Below are positions 44,741 to 55,559 of a stretch of DNA of 64,000 nucleotides, one piece after another. Source of the DNA: Cercis canadensis. Lineage: Eukaryota > Streptophyta > Magnoliopsida > Fabales > Fabaceae. The stretch lies in assembly GCA_003255065.1 (NCBI GenBank), contig QAOA01002967.1, positions 150,404 to 214,403 on the forward strand. Reading direction: 5' to 3'. The notes under the pieces are model-generated. The model did no database searches. It was not told where the DNA came from and worked only from the letters and a program-made list of their open reading frames with translations. Position 1 is the stretch's first letter. Every line of letters starts with the position of its first letter. The position numbers and the translations under genes are program-made.

Positions 44741-45741
44741 AAATTTGATGAGCTGTCGAGGCTCCTCAAATTACTTAAAGTTTAAGGTCGGTTCTTAAGC
44801 TATTTGCAGCAAAGGGCAGCCCTAAGTCGAACCTAAGGATTGTTCTATTTGGTGAATCATATTGAGAAGCATATAAACAGGGGGGTTGTGTTTGTTTATG
44901 TGATTAACAAAAATTAATTGAAAGTGGTAAAGTTTGAGAGAAAGCAACCAATCCAAGTCTTAACTAATTCTGATTTTGATTCATCCTTGATTTCCAAGGA
45001 TCCATTTAATTATTAATCATGTTCTTGGCCTTTAAAACATATCAAGAAGCCTCTCAATGTTCTATGGATGTCTACTGGTTAAGCAACCAGAATTCGGTTC
45101 AACAAGGGACTAAATGAATTAAGCAAACATTCAAGTCCAGTTTAACCTAAGTCCTGAATCCAGCCAAGGTAATTAATCCGTCCAAGCTTAGAACCATTAA
45201 TTAACCATACAATCCTCTTTTATCACATGCAAACAGAATATGAACACATGAATAATCCAATCCGAATTAAGCAATTCAAACAGAATATTTCAGAGGATTG
45301 AAAGAACTTGATTAACAACTAAAATGAAGAACAACAACACATAATCTCAAAATCAATAATCAGAATAGCAAAACCTGGATTGATATGATGATTTAGCCCT
45401 CCATGAACAAGAAGAGCTGAGTTCTTACAAAATATCTAAGAGAAAACTTAGAGACTAAGGAAAGAGGAAAAGCTGTCTAAAAATATCTAATGACTTGATT
45501 CTGAATTTCGGCTGCCCCCTCTTGCTGATATAGACCTCCAAATTTACATGCACACCCAAATTGCCCTTAGGGCACACTTGTTCCCATGGGCCTTAGCTTC
45601 AATTGGGCTTTGGTTTGGGCCCATTTGGACTTGTCATGAGGAAGTTAGGCCCATTTAAGTGGCAAAAGGTGTCTAGAACCGTCAGCTAACTTGCACAGCA
45701 AATAAGACCATCTTCAACATAAAATATGGTGAACCGGTCTT

Positions 45742-47162
45742 TGATGAACACACTTTTTATACAATAGTTATTCCTCATACTTAGTCTTTTAAACCTCTTT
45801 TGGGCTGAATTGCATAAACTTAGACCTCATTTCATGACTTAGGATCCATTTATGCTTAATTGCAATTTCCAGCAATACTGGGCATTATATGCTGTCTCTG
45901 TGTTTCAGGCATATCTTGAGTTCTGGATGTCCAAAAATTCCGAGTCATACCTTGTTGGAAAGCTGAGAGAATTGTCTACAACTTTCTTTCAGGGCTCCAA
46001 AGCTAATTCGGAAGTTCAGAAGGTCATATGCAGCCTGGAAACCAGAGAAGATATGCTGTCGTAGGATCCTGACCTACATGCAGTATTTGGGTCATAACTT
46101 GAGTTTTGGATGTCATATGGACCTGAAACTGGTACTATTAGAAAGCTAACAGACAGAGCTTCAATTGATATGAAGACCGGTTCACCATATTTTATGTTGA
46201 AGATGGTCTTATTTGCTGTGCAAGTTAGCTGACGGTTCCAGAAACCTTTTGCCACTTAAATGAGCCTAACTTCCTCATGACAAGTCCAAATGAACCCAAA
46301 CCAAAGCCCAATTGAAGCTAAGGCCCATGGGAACAAGTGTGCCCTAAGGGCAATTTGGGTGTGCATGTATAATTGGAGGTCTATATCAGCAAGAGGGGGG
46401 CAGCCGAAATTGAGAATCAAGGAATTAGATATTTTAGACAGCTTTCCTTAGCTCTTAAGTTTTCTCTTAGATATTTTGTAAGAACTCAGCTCTTCTTGTT
46501 CATGGAGGGCTAAATCATCCTATCAATCCAGGTTTTGCTATTCTGATTATTGATTTTGAGATTATGTGTTGTTGTTCTTCATTTTAGTTGTTGATCAAAG
46601 TTCTTTCAATCCTCTGAAATATTCTGTTTGAATTGCTTAATTCGAATTAGATTATTCATGTGTTCATATTCTGTTTGCATGTGATAAAAAAAGATTGTAT
46701 GGTTAATTAATGGTTCTAAGCTTTGACAGATTAATTACCTTGGTTGGATTCAGAACTTAGGTTAAACTGGACTTGAATGTTTGCTTAATTCATTTAGTCC
46801 CTTGTTGAACCGAATTCTGGTTGCTTAAGCAGTAGACATCCATAGAATATTGAGAGGCTTCTTGATATGTTTTAAAGGCCAAGAACATGATTAATAATTA
46901 AATGGATCCTTGGAAATCAAGGATGAATCAAAATCAGAATTAGTTAAGACTTGAATTGATTGCTTTCTCTAAAAATTTTACCACTTTCAATTAATTTTTG
47001 TTAATCACAGAAACAAACACAACCCCCATGTTTATATGCTTTTCAATATGATTCACCAAATAGAATAATCCTTAGGTTCGACTTAGGGCTGCCCTTTGCT
47101 GCAAATAGCTTAGGAACCGACCTTAAACTTTAAGTAATTTGAGGAGCCTCGGCAGCTCATCA
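45742..47162 (+). repeat. element B, 5' LTR
   Basis: Full-length LTR with TGATGAAC...GCTCATCA tips. Its last 990 bp (46173-47162) form a near-perfect inverted repeat with element A's truncated LTR (44746-45741), with a 431-bp spacer between. Confidence 0.95.
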
Positions 47163-47167
47163 AATTT

Positions 47168-47185
47168 TGGCGTCGTTGCCGGGGA
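47168..47185 (+). other. primer-binding site (tRNA-Asp), element B
   Basis: TGGCGTCGTTGCCGGGGA, one mismatch to the tRNA-Asp complement, 5 bp inside the LTR edge. Confidence 0.92.
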
Positions 47186-47752
47186 TTATTTTAGTTTTGG
47201 TCAATCATATTAGGAGTTTACTTTACTGCTAACCCTTCATAAACCCCCTTTGTTGTTTTGTCTTGGTAGTTTTTGGTGAAAACGGGTGATTTTAGGCAAA
47301 TTTTTCAGAAAATTTAGTATGAATTTTTAAGCCCAGAATAAACTGAGAATTGGTCAGTGGAAGGAAAACGTCCTGGAAAGAAAAACTCACTGCTTTGCAG
47401 TGAGCCCCACCCTATTTTGGCCAAATTCCATCGTTTAGTCCAGTTTTTTAATTTTTTAATATTTTTTATTTGATTTTTGACTTCCATTTTCATTCACCTT
47501 TCGTCTTGTGGTGTTAGAAAAAATTTTAAAAATGTTTAGATACATTTTCTAGTCTTATTTTGGTGTCTTTTTACCTTTGTTTTGTGTTTTTGGTGTGTTT
47601 CGATTTTAGTTCAATTTTGTCACTTTTTGTGTGATTTTGTGTTTTGTTGTGTGTTTTGTTGTTCTATAACTTTTTGTTCATGGTGCATAGTAGGTTCCCC
47701 TACTACTGAAAGAGCCAAAGAGGTTGTTGCATCACTTTCTGACAAACAGAGG

Positions 47753-48880
47753 ATGGACCATAGACTTAATGAATTGACATCTTTGGTGAGACAATTGGCA
47801 GTGAGACAACAAGCACCTGAACCAGCCATGCAGCCAATCCAGCAGCCTAGATATGATCCATACTCCAACACTTATAACCCTGGTTGGAGGGATCATCCAA
47901 ATTTCAGATATGACAATGCTGCAGCACCACAACAGCAGTCCTCCCAACAACAGCAGCAGCAGTATAGGCAACCATACCAACAACAGAGCCAGTTTCAACA
48001 AACTAGGCCACCATTCCAGCAGCAGCCTATGCAGCCAGCCAACCCGTCAACATCCAAACCTGAGTCTTCTTTGGAAGATTTGGTGAAGCAGATGACCACT
48101 AGCAACATCCAGTTCCAGCAGAGGGCAGAGTCCACCATGCAGAATCTGGAAACGCAGATTGGACAATTGACATCATCTGTGAGTCAATTGCAATCCCAGG
48201 GTTCTGGTGCACTTCCTTCTCAGACCATGGAGTTTGGAGACTCTGTTGTGCAGTTCAATATTTTTGAGCCTATGCAGCATTCCATGGATGAGCACTCTGT
48301 CTTTCACATTGATTTGACTGATGATCTAGTTGGGGATGGGTGTGATGAGCTCTGTGCTGACTTCCCAAATTTTGTTGGTGTTGATGACCCTCTTCGGTGC
48401 CCCTCCTGTCCTGACTGTGATGGTGATGTACCTTGTGCAATATGTGCTGAGATATCAGCCTTCTTAAGTAGTCCTGATTCTATGTGCTGCAATTGTGGTA
48501 ATTCTGTTTGCCCTGCTTGTTCTGTGATTGCAGTATTTTTAGAACAAAATGACTCTATTCCAGAGGCTATGGTCATTGATGCTCCTACAGAGTTAGTGGA
48601 TGTGTCTGAGGAGCTATGTTTTGAATTCCCTGACTTTGTGGGTATAGAGGAGTATGTCCAGTGCCATTCACATGCTGTTTGTGATGGTGACATGAGTTGT
48701 GCTATCTGTGCTGAAATTTCTACATTTTTAAGCGATGACAATCCTGATGAATCTGCATCTGAAGCTGATTCTAGTTCTGGTTCTGGTTTTGATTTCGGTT
48801 TTGATTTTGCGGCTTTAGAAGATAACTCTACAAGGGCAGCCCAAGACTTCGTGAGAGTGGTCTTTGACCCCGGCATCTAG
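47753..48880 (+). CDS. element B fusion protein: Gag C-terminal part plus amplified Cys-rich module
   Basis: 375 codons from the first in-frame ATG; the frame is open upstream to 47582 but has no earlier ATG. The N-terminal part matches family Gag (MDHRLNELTSLVRQLAV, a Gln-rich tract, [30 protein letters not shown]), but the CGICACPSHPTDACP cluster is deleted. An exact in-frame junction at SQT/MEFG removes 256 residues that in element C hold protease. The C-terminal part holds two full and one partial Cys-rich repeats: [41 protein letters not shown], and [23 protein letters not shown]. Elements A, C and D have one. It ends in a Ser/Gly/Phe/Asp-rich tail and a stop at 48878-48880. Unlike the gags of A, C and D it has no internal stop. 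The function is unknown; zinc binding and RNA or Gag contact are guesses. Confidence 0.8.
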   Translation: MDHRLNELTSLVRQLAVRQQAPEPAMQPIQQPRYDPYSNTYNPGWRDHPNFRYDNAAAPQQQSSQQQQQQYRQPYQQQSQFQQTRPPFQQQPMQPANPSTSKPESSLEDLVKQMTTSNIQFQQRAESTMQNLETQIGQLTSSVSQLQSQGSGALPSQTMEFGDSVVQFNIFEPMQHSMDEHSVFHIDLTDDLVGDGCDELCADFPNFVGVDDPLRCPSCPDCDGDVPCAICAEISAFLSSPDSMCCNCGNSVCPACSVIAVFLEQNDSIPEAMVIDAPTELVDVSEELCFEFPDFVGIEEYVQCHSHAVCDGDMSCAICAEISTFLSDDNPDESASEADSSSGSGFDFGFDFAALEDNSTRAAQDFVRVVFDPGI

Positions 48881-49386
48881 TCGTGTTTGCTGCACATAAT
48901 CGAAAAATGATACCTTGAGCTTCAGGGGAGTACATTTTCTGATTATATTACTGTAATTATATTATGTTTTCTGTTTTTGTTTCTGTTTCTATTCTATTTT
49001 TGTTTTCTGTTTTTGCTTCTGTTTCTGTTTTCTGTTCATTTTATTTTCAATTTTCTGTTCTTGATGTCTGCTTTATCTTACCCCACATGCGTGCGGGAAG
49101 TTTGGTCATTTATTTGACATGTAGGTTTCAACCGCCGCCAGCCATTCTGTGAGGTAGCTAAAGAGGACATAGTGGAGGAGGTCCACTTGCACGATGCCAT
49201 CTACCTCCCCTGATAAGGATGTTTCTTCTATCTCTTTTACTTTACTTGTCCTTATGTGACTGCTTGTTATTACTTGTCATCTGTTGATACTTTTTGAAGT
49301 TTTTATATTGAGGACAATGTAAAATTTAAGTGTGGGGGAAGGATTTCTGTATATAGTTTAGTTGATTAGGTGTTTTCTGTTTAGTA
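48881..49386 (+). other. element B 3' region with pol relics and internal polypurine motif
   Basis: A T-rich 'ttctgtttttgttt' run (48965-49060) is followed by an RT relic (49065-49145), the pol C-terminal relic (49160-49213), then 'attgaggacaatgt...aagtgtgggggaagg' (49307-49346). The relics show that B arose by internal deletion from a full element of this family. Confidence 0.8.
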
Positions 49387-49628
49387 GCTATGAACCTTGA
49401 AATGTAATTACTTTAAACTTACAACTTAACAATTTCTATAACATCATTAGAGGGTAATTAAAACAGAAAAATGACAACAAAAACAGAAAAAACAGCAAGA
49501 ACAACAAATAGAAAAAATTAAAACAGAAAACAACAATCCAACAGAAATAGTAAAGTAATCAACTAAACTAATCAACTAACCTAATCAACTAAATAGAAAA
49601 CAATAAAGCAGCTAAACTATACAAAGAT

Positions 49629-49665
49629 CCCTCCCCCATACTTAAATTTTACATTGTCCTCAATG
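49629..49665 (-). other. internal polypurine-tract-like motif, element C
   Basis: The minus strand reads 'acattgaggacaatgt', then 'aaaatttaagtatgggggaggg'. The first part is a small palindrome (ACATTG/CAATGT). The same block occurs in B, D and the unrelated Athila-like element 1. Confidence 0.6.
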
Positions 49666-49757
49666 TAAAAACTTCAAAAAGTATCAACAGATGACAAGTA
49701 ATAACAAGCAGTCACATAAGGACAAGTAAAGTAAAAGAGAGAGAAGAAACATCCTTA

Positions 49758-52700
49758 TCAGGGGAGGTAGATGGCATCGTGCAAGTGGACCTCCTCCACT
49801 ATGTCCTCCTGAGCGCCCTCATAAAATGGCTTGAGGCGATGCCCGTTCACCTTGAAAGCTTTGCTGGTGGACTCACTCGCTATCTCCACTGCACCATAAG
49901 GGAAAACCTTGGTGACAATAAACGGGCCAAGCCATCGAGAACGGAGCTTGCCAGGCATGAGCTTTAAGCGAGAGTTATACAAGAGAACTTTCTGGCCAGC
50001 AGAGAACTCCTTCCTCAGCACCATGTGATCATGGAACCGCTTGGTCTTTTCCTTGTAAAGGCGGGAGCTCTCATAGGCATCCAAACGAAGCTCCTCAAGC
50101 TCTTGGAGGTGAAGCTTTCCCTGGGACCCGGCTTGACTCAAATCAAGGTTGCACTGCTTGACCGCCCAATAGGCCTTGTGCTCAAGCTCCACTGGAAGGT
50201 GGTAGGCTTTCCCAAAAACGATCCGGTAGGGAGACATCCCAATAGGTGTCTTGAAAGCAGTCCGGTATGCCCACAGAGCATCCTCAAGTCGCAAACTCCA
50301 GTCCTTCCGATCAGGTTGGACAGTCTTCTCCAAGATACGCTTGATTTCCCTGTTGGAGACTTCAGCTTGCCCATTGGTCTGAGGGTGGTAAGGAGTGGAA
50401 ACCTTATGCATGACGCCATATTTCTTCATTAAAGCCGCCATGGTCCGGTTGCAGAAATGCGAACCCTGATCACTGATGATGGCCCTAGGAATGCCAAATC
50501 TGCAGAAAATGTTTGATCTAACAAAATCCACAACAACTTTAGAATCATCAGTACGGGTGGCTTTCGCCTCCACCCACTTAGACACATAGTCCACAGCAAG
50601 TAAAATGTAAACAAAACCAAAAGAAACAGGAAAAGGACCCATAAAGTCAATACCCCAGACATCAAAAATCTCACAGAATAACAAAGGCTGCTGGGGCATC
50701 TCATGCCTATGGGAAATGTTCCCGGTTCTCTGACATTGTTCACAAGATTTACAAAATATATGTGCATCCCTAAATAAAGTGACCCAATACAATCCAGAGT
50801 CTAAGACCTTCCTAGCCGTACGTTGAGGACCAAAATGTCCACCACATGCAAAAGTATGGCAAAAGCTAAGAACAGGCTGAAACTCATTATCAGGCACACA
50901 TCTCCTAATAATTTGATCACTGCAAAATTTCCAGAGATAGGAATCATCCCACACATAATATTTCGTCTCACTCTTTAACTTGTCTATTTGGGCACGTGTG
51001 AGGTGTGAAGGCAAAGCATGGGCAGCTAGATAATTTACAAGATCTGCATACCAGGGAAACTCACCATGCAGCCCTAACAGCTGCTCGTCAGGAAAGGAAT
51101 CCTGAATGGGCAGTGGATCAGGATCTCGCTCTATGCGGCTGAGGTGGTCAGCAACCAGGTTCTCTGCTCCACTCTTGTCGCGGATCTCCACATCAAACTC
51201 TTGAAGTAGCAGCATCCACCTAATCAGGCGTGGCTTGGCATCCGGTTTCTTCAAGAGATACCTCAAAGCTGTATGATCTGAGAACACCACAACCTTCGAA
51301 TCTATCAAATAAGACCTGAACTTATTTAATGCAAAAACAACAGATAAAAGTTCTTTTTCAGTGGTGGTGTAATTTGCTTGAGCAGCATCCAGAGTTCTCG
51401 AAGCATAGTAAACCACATGAGGAACTTTGGCCACTCGCTGCGCCAAGACCGCTCCCAAGGCATAGTTCGAAGCGTCGCACATCAGCTCGAATGGGAGTGT
51501 CCAATCAGGTGGCTGAATGACAGGGGTACTGGTGAGAGCTAGCTTCAGGCGGTTGAAAGCTTCCTTGCATTTCTGGTAAAACAGAAACTCCACATCTTTC
51601 TGCAGAAGGCTAGACAGCGGAATGGCTATCTTGCTGAAGTCTCTGATAAAGCGCCGGTAGAAACCTGCATGTCCAAGAAATGATTGCACTTCTCGCACGC
51701 ATGTGGGGTAAGATAAAGCAGTTATGACATCTATTTTAGCAGGATTTACCTCAACCCCTTTTCTAGATACTACATGGCCTAAAACTATACCTTGCTCTAC
51801 CATGAAATGGCACTTTTCAAAATTTAAGACAAGGTTAGTCTCAATGCAGCGATGTAGTACTCTAGCTAAACTACTCAGACAGTCATCAAAAGAAGAACCA
51901 TAAACAGTAAAATCATCCATAAGCACCTCCATGCACTCCTCTAAAAAATCAGAGAATATACTTACCATGCACCTCTGAAAGGTACCAGGGGCATTGCAAA
52001 GGCCGAAAGGCATCCGCCGGTAAGCAAACGTGCCGAAGGGACATGTAAAAGTGGTCTTCTCTTGATCCTCTGGTGCTATATGAATCTGGAAGTACCCAGT
52101 GTAGCCATCCAAGAAGCAGTAATGCGATTTCCCAGCTAACCGCTCCAGCATTTGATCGATGAACGGCAGGGGATAATGATCCTTCCTGGTGGCTTGATTC
52201 AGCCTCCTGTAATCGATGCAGAGCCGCCAGCTGTTCTGCACTCGGGTAGGCAGCAACTCGTTGTTCTGGTTGGCCACCACTGTAACCCCGGATTTCTTTG
52301 GAACGACCTGCACTGGGCTCACCCAAGTGCTGTCAGATATAGGATAAATGATGCCAGCTTGCAGAAGCTTGGTCACCTCCTTCTTTACTACATCCAGGAT
52401 GAGAGGGTTTAATCGCCTTTGGGGTTGTCGCACTGGTTTAGCGCCATCTTCAAGTAATATGCGATGCATGCATGTAGATGGACTAATGCCAGGAATATCT
52501 GCTAACGTCCAGCCAATGGCTCGCTTATGCTCTCGCAGAATGCACAGCAATCTTTCCTCTTGCTCAGGAAGTAAATTGTTGGCCACAATTACTGGAAGCT
52601 GCTCTGCAGAGGCCAAATACGCATACTTCAGATGCTTAGGCAGAGGCTTCAGCTCTAGCTTGGGTGGCTGCACTGCAGAGGGCAGAAATCTGGGTGGCTG

Positions 52701-53876
52701 AATGTCAATCTCTGCAGACTGAATCTCCTCCTGAACAGCAGCTGCTGCCAGCTCTGGGGAACCAGAGTTATCATCACGTAGAAAGGTAGAGATCTCAGCA
52801 CAAATAGCACAGCCAGAATCACCGTCACAATCAGTACAAGATTGGCACTGAATAAAATCATCAAAACCAACAAAATCTGGTAAGTCAGCACACATATGAT
52901 GGTAAACATCCTCAACCAAATCATCAATCACATCAATGTGAAAGACAGTATGCTCATCCATGGGATGCTTCATAGCATAAAAAATGTTGAACTGCACAAC
53001 AGATTCACCAAACTCCATGGATAGAGTTCCTGCATACACATCAATCTTAGTCCGCGCAGTCTTGAGGAATGGTCTGCCCAGAATGAGTGGAGCCTTGCTG
53101 GATTGTGACTGTCCTTCCATCTCCAGAATGTAGAAATCTGTTGGAAAGATCAGCTCATCAACTCTGACCAATACATCTTCAATCAATCTAGCTGGATAAG
53201 CACTGCTCCTGTTGGCTAGCTGGATCACAACTCCTGTGTCATTCAAGGGTCCAAGCCCGAGGGAGCTAAAAACAGACATAGGCATGACATTGATAGAAAC
53301 GCCTAGATCTAGCATGGCATGCTCGAACTTGGAATTACCTATAACACAGGGGATTGTGAAAGTCCCTGGATCCTTGCACTTCTGAGGCATAGGTTGAATA
53401 AGGGCTGAGACATTCTGACTCATGCTAATCCGCTCATTGCCCTTCAGCCTCCTCCTCTGGGTGCACAATTCCTTGAGAAATTTGGCATATTTAGGAATTT
53501 GCTTGATAGCATCTAGCAAGAGAATGTTAACTTCCACCTTCCTGAACGTCTCCAGAAGCTCCCTATCCTTCTCAGCCTCATCTTGCTTCTTGGACAGAGT
53601 AGCTCTCTGTGGAAAGGGAAGAGCTACTGCAGGCAGCTTGCTTGCAGGTGCAAGGTTGATTGGCTCAGGAACTACTGCCTCTGCTGGTTGGGACACACTG
53701 GCAGGTTGAGGCTCGGCTGGCTCTTGCAAGGATTTGCCAGACCTCAACGTGATAGCACTCACATTACTCCTATTTGGATTGGGAATTGTCTGTGAAGGAA
53801 GTATGCCAGAACCCTTGGACTGCAACTGGCTAACTGATGATGCCAATTGCCCAATCTGTGTTTCCAGATTCTGCAT
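49758..53876 (-). CDS. element C Pol polyprotein (protease, Cys-rich linker, RT, RNase H, integrase)
   Basis: Unbroken for 1372 codons. Order by residue: Gag tail 1-60; protease with active site DLGVS at 190-194, where A and D have DLGAS; a linker with a C-x2-C-x2-C-x5-C-x2-C cluster at 344-359; RT about 485-780 with LMDDF at 652-656; RNase H about 795-915 (Asp801, Glu842, Asp867 likely catalytic); integrase zinc region 1007-1048, core Asp1077, Asp1136 and Glu1172 with the 35-residue D-to-E spacing, and a C-terminal [12 protein letters not shown] and VNGHRLKPF region to the stop. All core RT and integrase residues are present. It needs fusion to Gag for synthesis, and a TAG (53892-53894) where the family has Gln cuts it off from gag. 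Potential activity is therefore limited by gag and by the missing 3' LTR. Confidence 0.93.
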   Translation of the reverse strand: MQNLETQIGQLASSVSQLQSKGSGILPSQTIPNPNRSNVSAITLRSGKSLQEPAEPQPASVSQPAEAVVPEPINLAPASKLPAVALPFPQRATLSKKQDEAEKDRELLETFRKVEVNILLLDAIKQIPKYAKFLKELCTQRRRLKGNERISMSQNVSALIQPMPQKCKDPGTFTIPCVIGNSKFEHAMLDLGVSINVMPMSVFSSLGLGPLNDTGVVIQLANRSSAYPARLIEDVLVRVDELIFPTDFYILEMEGQSQSSKAPLILGRPFLKTARTKIDVYAGTLSMEFGESVVQFNIFYAMKHPMDEHTVFHIDVIDDLVEDVYHHMCADLPDFVGFDDFIQCQSCTDCDGDSGCAICAEISTFLRDDNSGSPELAAAAVQEEIQSAEIDIQPPRFLPSAVQPPKLELKPLPKHLKYAYLASAEQLPVIVANNLLPEQEERLLCILREHKRAIGWTLADIPGISPSTCMHRILLEDGAKPVRQPQRRLNPLILDVVKKEVTKLLQAGIIYPISDSTWVSPVQVVPKKSGVTVVANQNNELLPTRVQNSWRLCIDYRRLNQATRKDHYPLPFIDQMLERLAGKSHYCFLDGYTGYFQIHIAPEDQEKTTFTCPFGTFAYRRMPFGLCNAPGTFQRCMVSIFSDFLEECMEVLMDDFTVYGSSFDDCLSSLARVLHRCIETNLVLNFEKCHFMVEQGIVLGHVVSRKGVEVNPAKIDVITALSYPTCVREVQSFLGHAGFYRRFIRDFSKIAIPLSSLLQKDVEFLFYQKCKEAFNRLKLALTSTPVIQPPDWTLPFELMCDASNYALGAVLAQRVAKVPHVVYYASRTLDAAQANYTTTEKELLSVVFALNKFRSYLIDSKVVVFSDHTALRYLLKKPDAKPRLIRWMLLLQEFDVEIRDKSGAENLVADHLSRIERDPDPLPIQDSFPDEQLLGLHGEFPWYADLVNYLAAHALPSHLTRAQIDKLKSETKYYVWDDSYLWKFCSDQIIRRCVPDNEFQPVLSFCHTFACGGHFGPQRTARKVLDSGLYWVTLFRDAHIFCKSCEQCQRTGNISHRHEMPQQPLLFCEIFDVWGIDFMGPFPVSFGFVYILLAVDYVSKWVEAKATRTDDSKVVVDFVRSNIFCRFGIPRAIISDQGSHFCNRTMAALMKKYGVMHKVSTPYHPQTNGQAEVSNREIKRILEKTVQPDRKDWSLRLEDALWAYRTAFKTPIGMSPYRIVFGKAYHLPVELEHKAYWAVKQCNLDLSQAGSQGKLHLQELEELRLDAYESSRLYKEKTKRFHDHMVLRKEFSAGQKVLLYNSRLKLMPGKLRSRWLGPFIVTKVFPYGAVEIASESTSKAFKVNGHRLKPFYEGAQEDIVEEVHLHDAIYLP

Positions 53877-53894
53877 GGTAGACTCTGCCCTCTG

Positions 53895-55530
53895 CTAGAA
53901 CTGGATGTTGCTGGTGGCCATCTGCTTCACCAAATCTTCCAATGAAGGCTCAGGTTTGGATGTTGACGGGTTGGCTGGCTGCATAGGCTGCTGCTGGAAT
54001 GGTGACCTATTTTGTTGAAACTGGCCCTGCCTGGCTGACTGAAATTGGCTCTGTTGTTGCCAAGGTTGCCTATACTGCTGCTGTTGCTGCGGCTGTTGTT
54101 GGGAGGACTGCTGTTGTGGTGCTGCAGCATTGCCATATCTGAAATTTGGATGATCCCTCCAACCAGGATTGTAAGTGTTGGAGTACGGATCATATCTAGG
54201 CTGCTGCTGCGATTGGTATGGGGATCGACCAGGAAAAACACCTGCTGCAGCTACAGAGGGATCCTGAAATCCAGAATCACCATCTTGCAGTGTAGGGCAT
54301 GCGTCTGTAGGATGTGATGGACAATCACAAATGCCACACACGCTTGCAGGTTGAGGGGTGGATACTTGTCGCCCCACTGCCAATTGCCTGACCAAGGAGG
54401 TCAATTCATCAAGTCTGTGCTCCATTCTTTGTTGGTCAGCAAATGATACACCAACTTCATTGACTCCCCTGGTGGAATAAATCATCCGAACACCAAACTG
54501 CTGGGAATTCTCTGCCATATTGAAAATTAAATCTCTAGCAGCAGCAGGTGTTTTATCCACTAATGCTCCTCCACTAGCAAAATCAATATTACTTCTATCC
54601 GAAGGTGACAAGCCTTCATAGAAATATTGTATCAATAGCTGATCACTTATTTGGTGATTGAGGCAGCTTGAACACAGTTTGGTAAACCTCTCCCAATACT
54701 CATGCATTCATCAAGTTTGTGCTCTATTCTTTGTTGGTCAGCCAGTGATACATAAACTTCATTGACTCCCCTAGTGGAATGAATCATCCTGACACCAAAC
54801 TGCTGAGAATTCTTTGTCATATTGGAAATCAAAGCTCTGGCAGCAGCTGGTGTTTTATCCACTAATGCTCCTCCACTTGCAAAATCAATGTTACTTTTAT
54901 CCGGAGGTGACAAACCCTCATATAAATATTGTATCAACAGCCGATCACTTATCTGATGGTGAAGGCAGCTTGAGCACAACTTGGTAAACCTCTCCCAATA
55001 TTCGTGCAGTGTCTCCCCTGGCAGTTGCCTTATGCCAATATGTCTTTTCGAATGGCAGCAGTTCTGGATGCAGGGAAGAACTTTGCCAGGAACAGCTTCT
55101 TCATGTCACTCCAATTTCTGACCGAACCTTGTGACAAATAAAAGAGCCAATCTTTAGTTGCATCAGCAAGAGAGAAAGGGAATGCTCTCAACTTGATCTG
55201 CTCTTCAGAGATTCCTTGTGGCCTCATTGTGGAACAAACCACATGGAATTCCTTTAAATGTTTATAAGGATCTTCACCTGCAAGACCATGAAACTTTGGC
55301 AGCAAGTATATCAATCCAGATTTCAATTCGAAAGCAGTATCAATTTCAAGATATTGGATCCTTAAAGGTTGGTAAGCAACATCAGGGGTAGCCAATTCCT
55401 TAAGAGTTCTATCTCTAGCTTGCATGTTATTATTATTATTATTTCCAGCTCTATTAGCATTATCAGCTCTATTGCCTTTATCAAGAGGATCAGCAACAGG
55501 AATAACAATAGGAGGTCTAGTTTCAGCCAT
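53895..55530 (-). pseudogene. element C gag with internal 302-bp tandem duplication
   Basis: Starts MAETRPPIVIPV at 55530 and reads through the capsid region (ELKSGLIYLLPKFHGLAGEDPYKHLKEFHVVCSTMRPQG). A one-base loss near 55034 shifts the frame. A 302-bp block is then present twice in tandem (54405-54706 and 54707-55008). It covers CSSCLxHQISDxLLIQYxYEGLSP to ADQQRxEHxLDE, and its length again shifts the frame. The last part (53895-54707) carries the CGICDCPSHPTDACP cluster and the Gln-rich tract. Confidence 0.9.
54405..55008 (-). repeat. 302-bp tandem duplication inside element C gag
   Basis: Units 54405-54706 and 54707-55008 are the same length and clearly diverged: protein versions differ at about 15 of 90 residues. 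That is about as much as separate family members differ from each other. Confidence 0.9.
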
Positions 55531-55559
55531 GGTTGGATCTAAGCTAAGCTACTTGTAGC

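Larger units (their letters stand above)
39549..45741 (-). mobile_element. Athila-like family 2, element A (truncated at both ends)
   Basis: Minus-strand element. Its 3' part is lost within integrase (break at about 39549). Gag, protease, RT and RNase H are present, followed by the primer site and 996 bp of the 5' LTR (44746-45741). The LTR stops at an internal point (after CCGGTCTT) and directly abuts the tip of element B's LTR. A family-2 LTR is about 1.42 kb with TGATGA...TCATCA tips (complete at 56374-57801). Confidence 0.93.
45742..49386 (+). mobile_element. Athila-like family 2, element B: non-autonomous deletion derivative
   Basis: The only plus-strand member. A complete 5' LTR (45742-47162, 1421 bp) is followed by the tRNA-Asp primer site (47168-47185), a leader, a 375-codon frame, and a 3' part. 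The 3' part keeps about 65 bp of RT (49065-49145, reading TCVREV) and the last codons of pol ([17 protein letters not shown], 49160-49213), then the internal polypurine motif. It ends abruptly at 49386, with no 3' LTR, at the inverted tail of element C. Most of gag's N-terminal half, protease, RT, RNase H and integrase are deleted. It resembles the TR-GAG class of Gag-only elements. Confidence 0.88.

Noticed and set aside
47582..47752. Upstream extension of the element B frame
   Set aside because: The frame is open but begins without an ATG and reads through T-rich leader sequence matching non-coding leader in element A.
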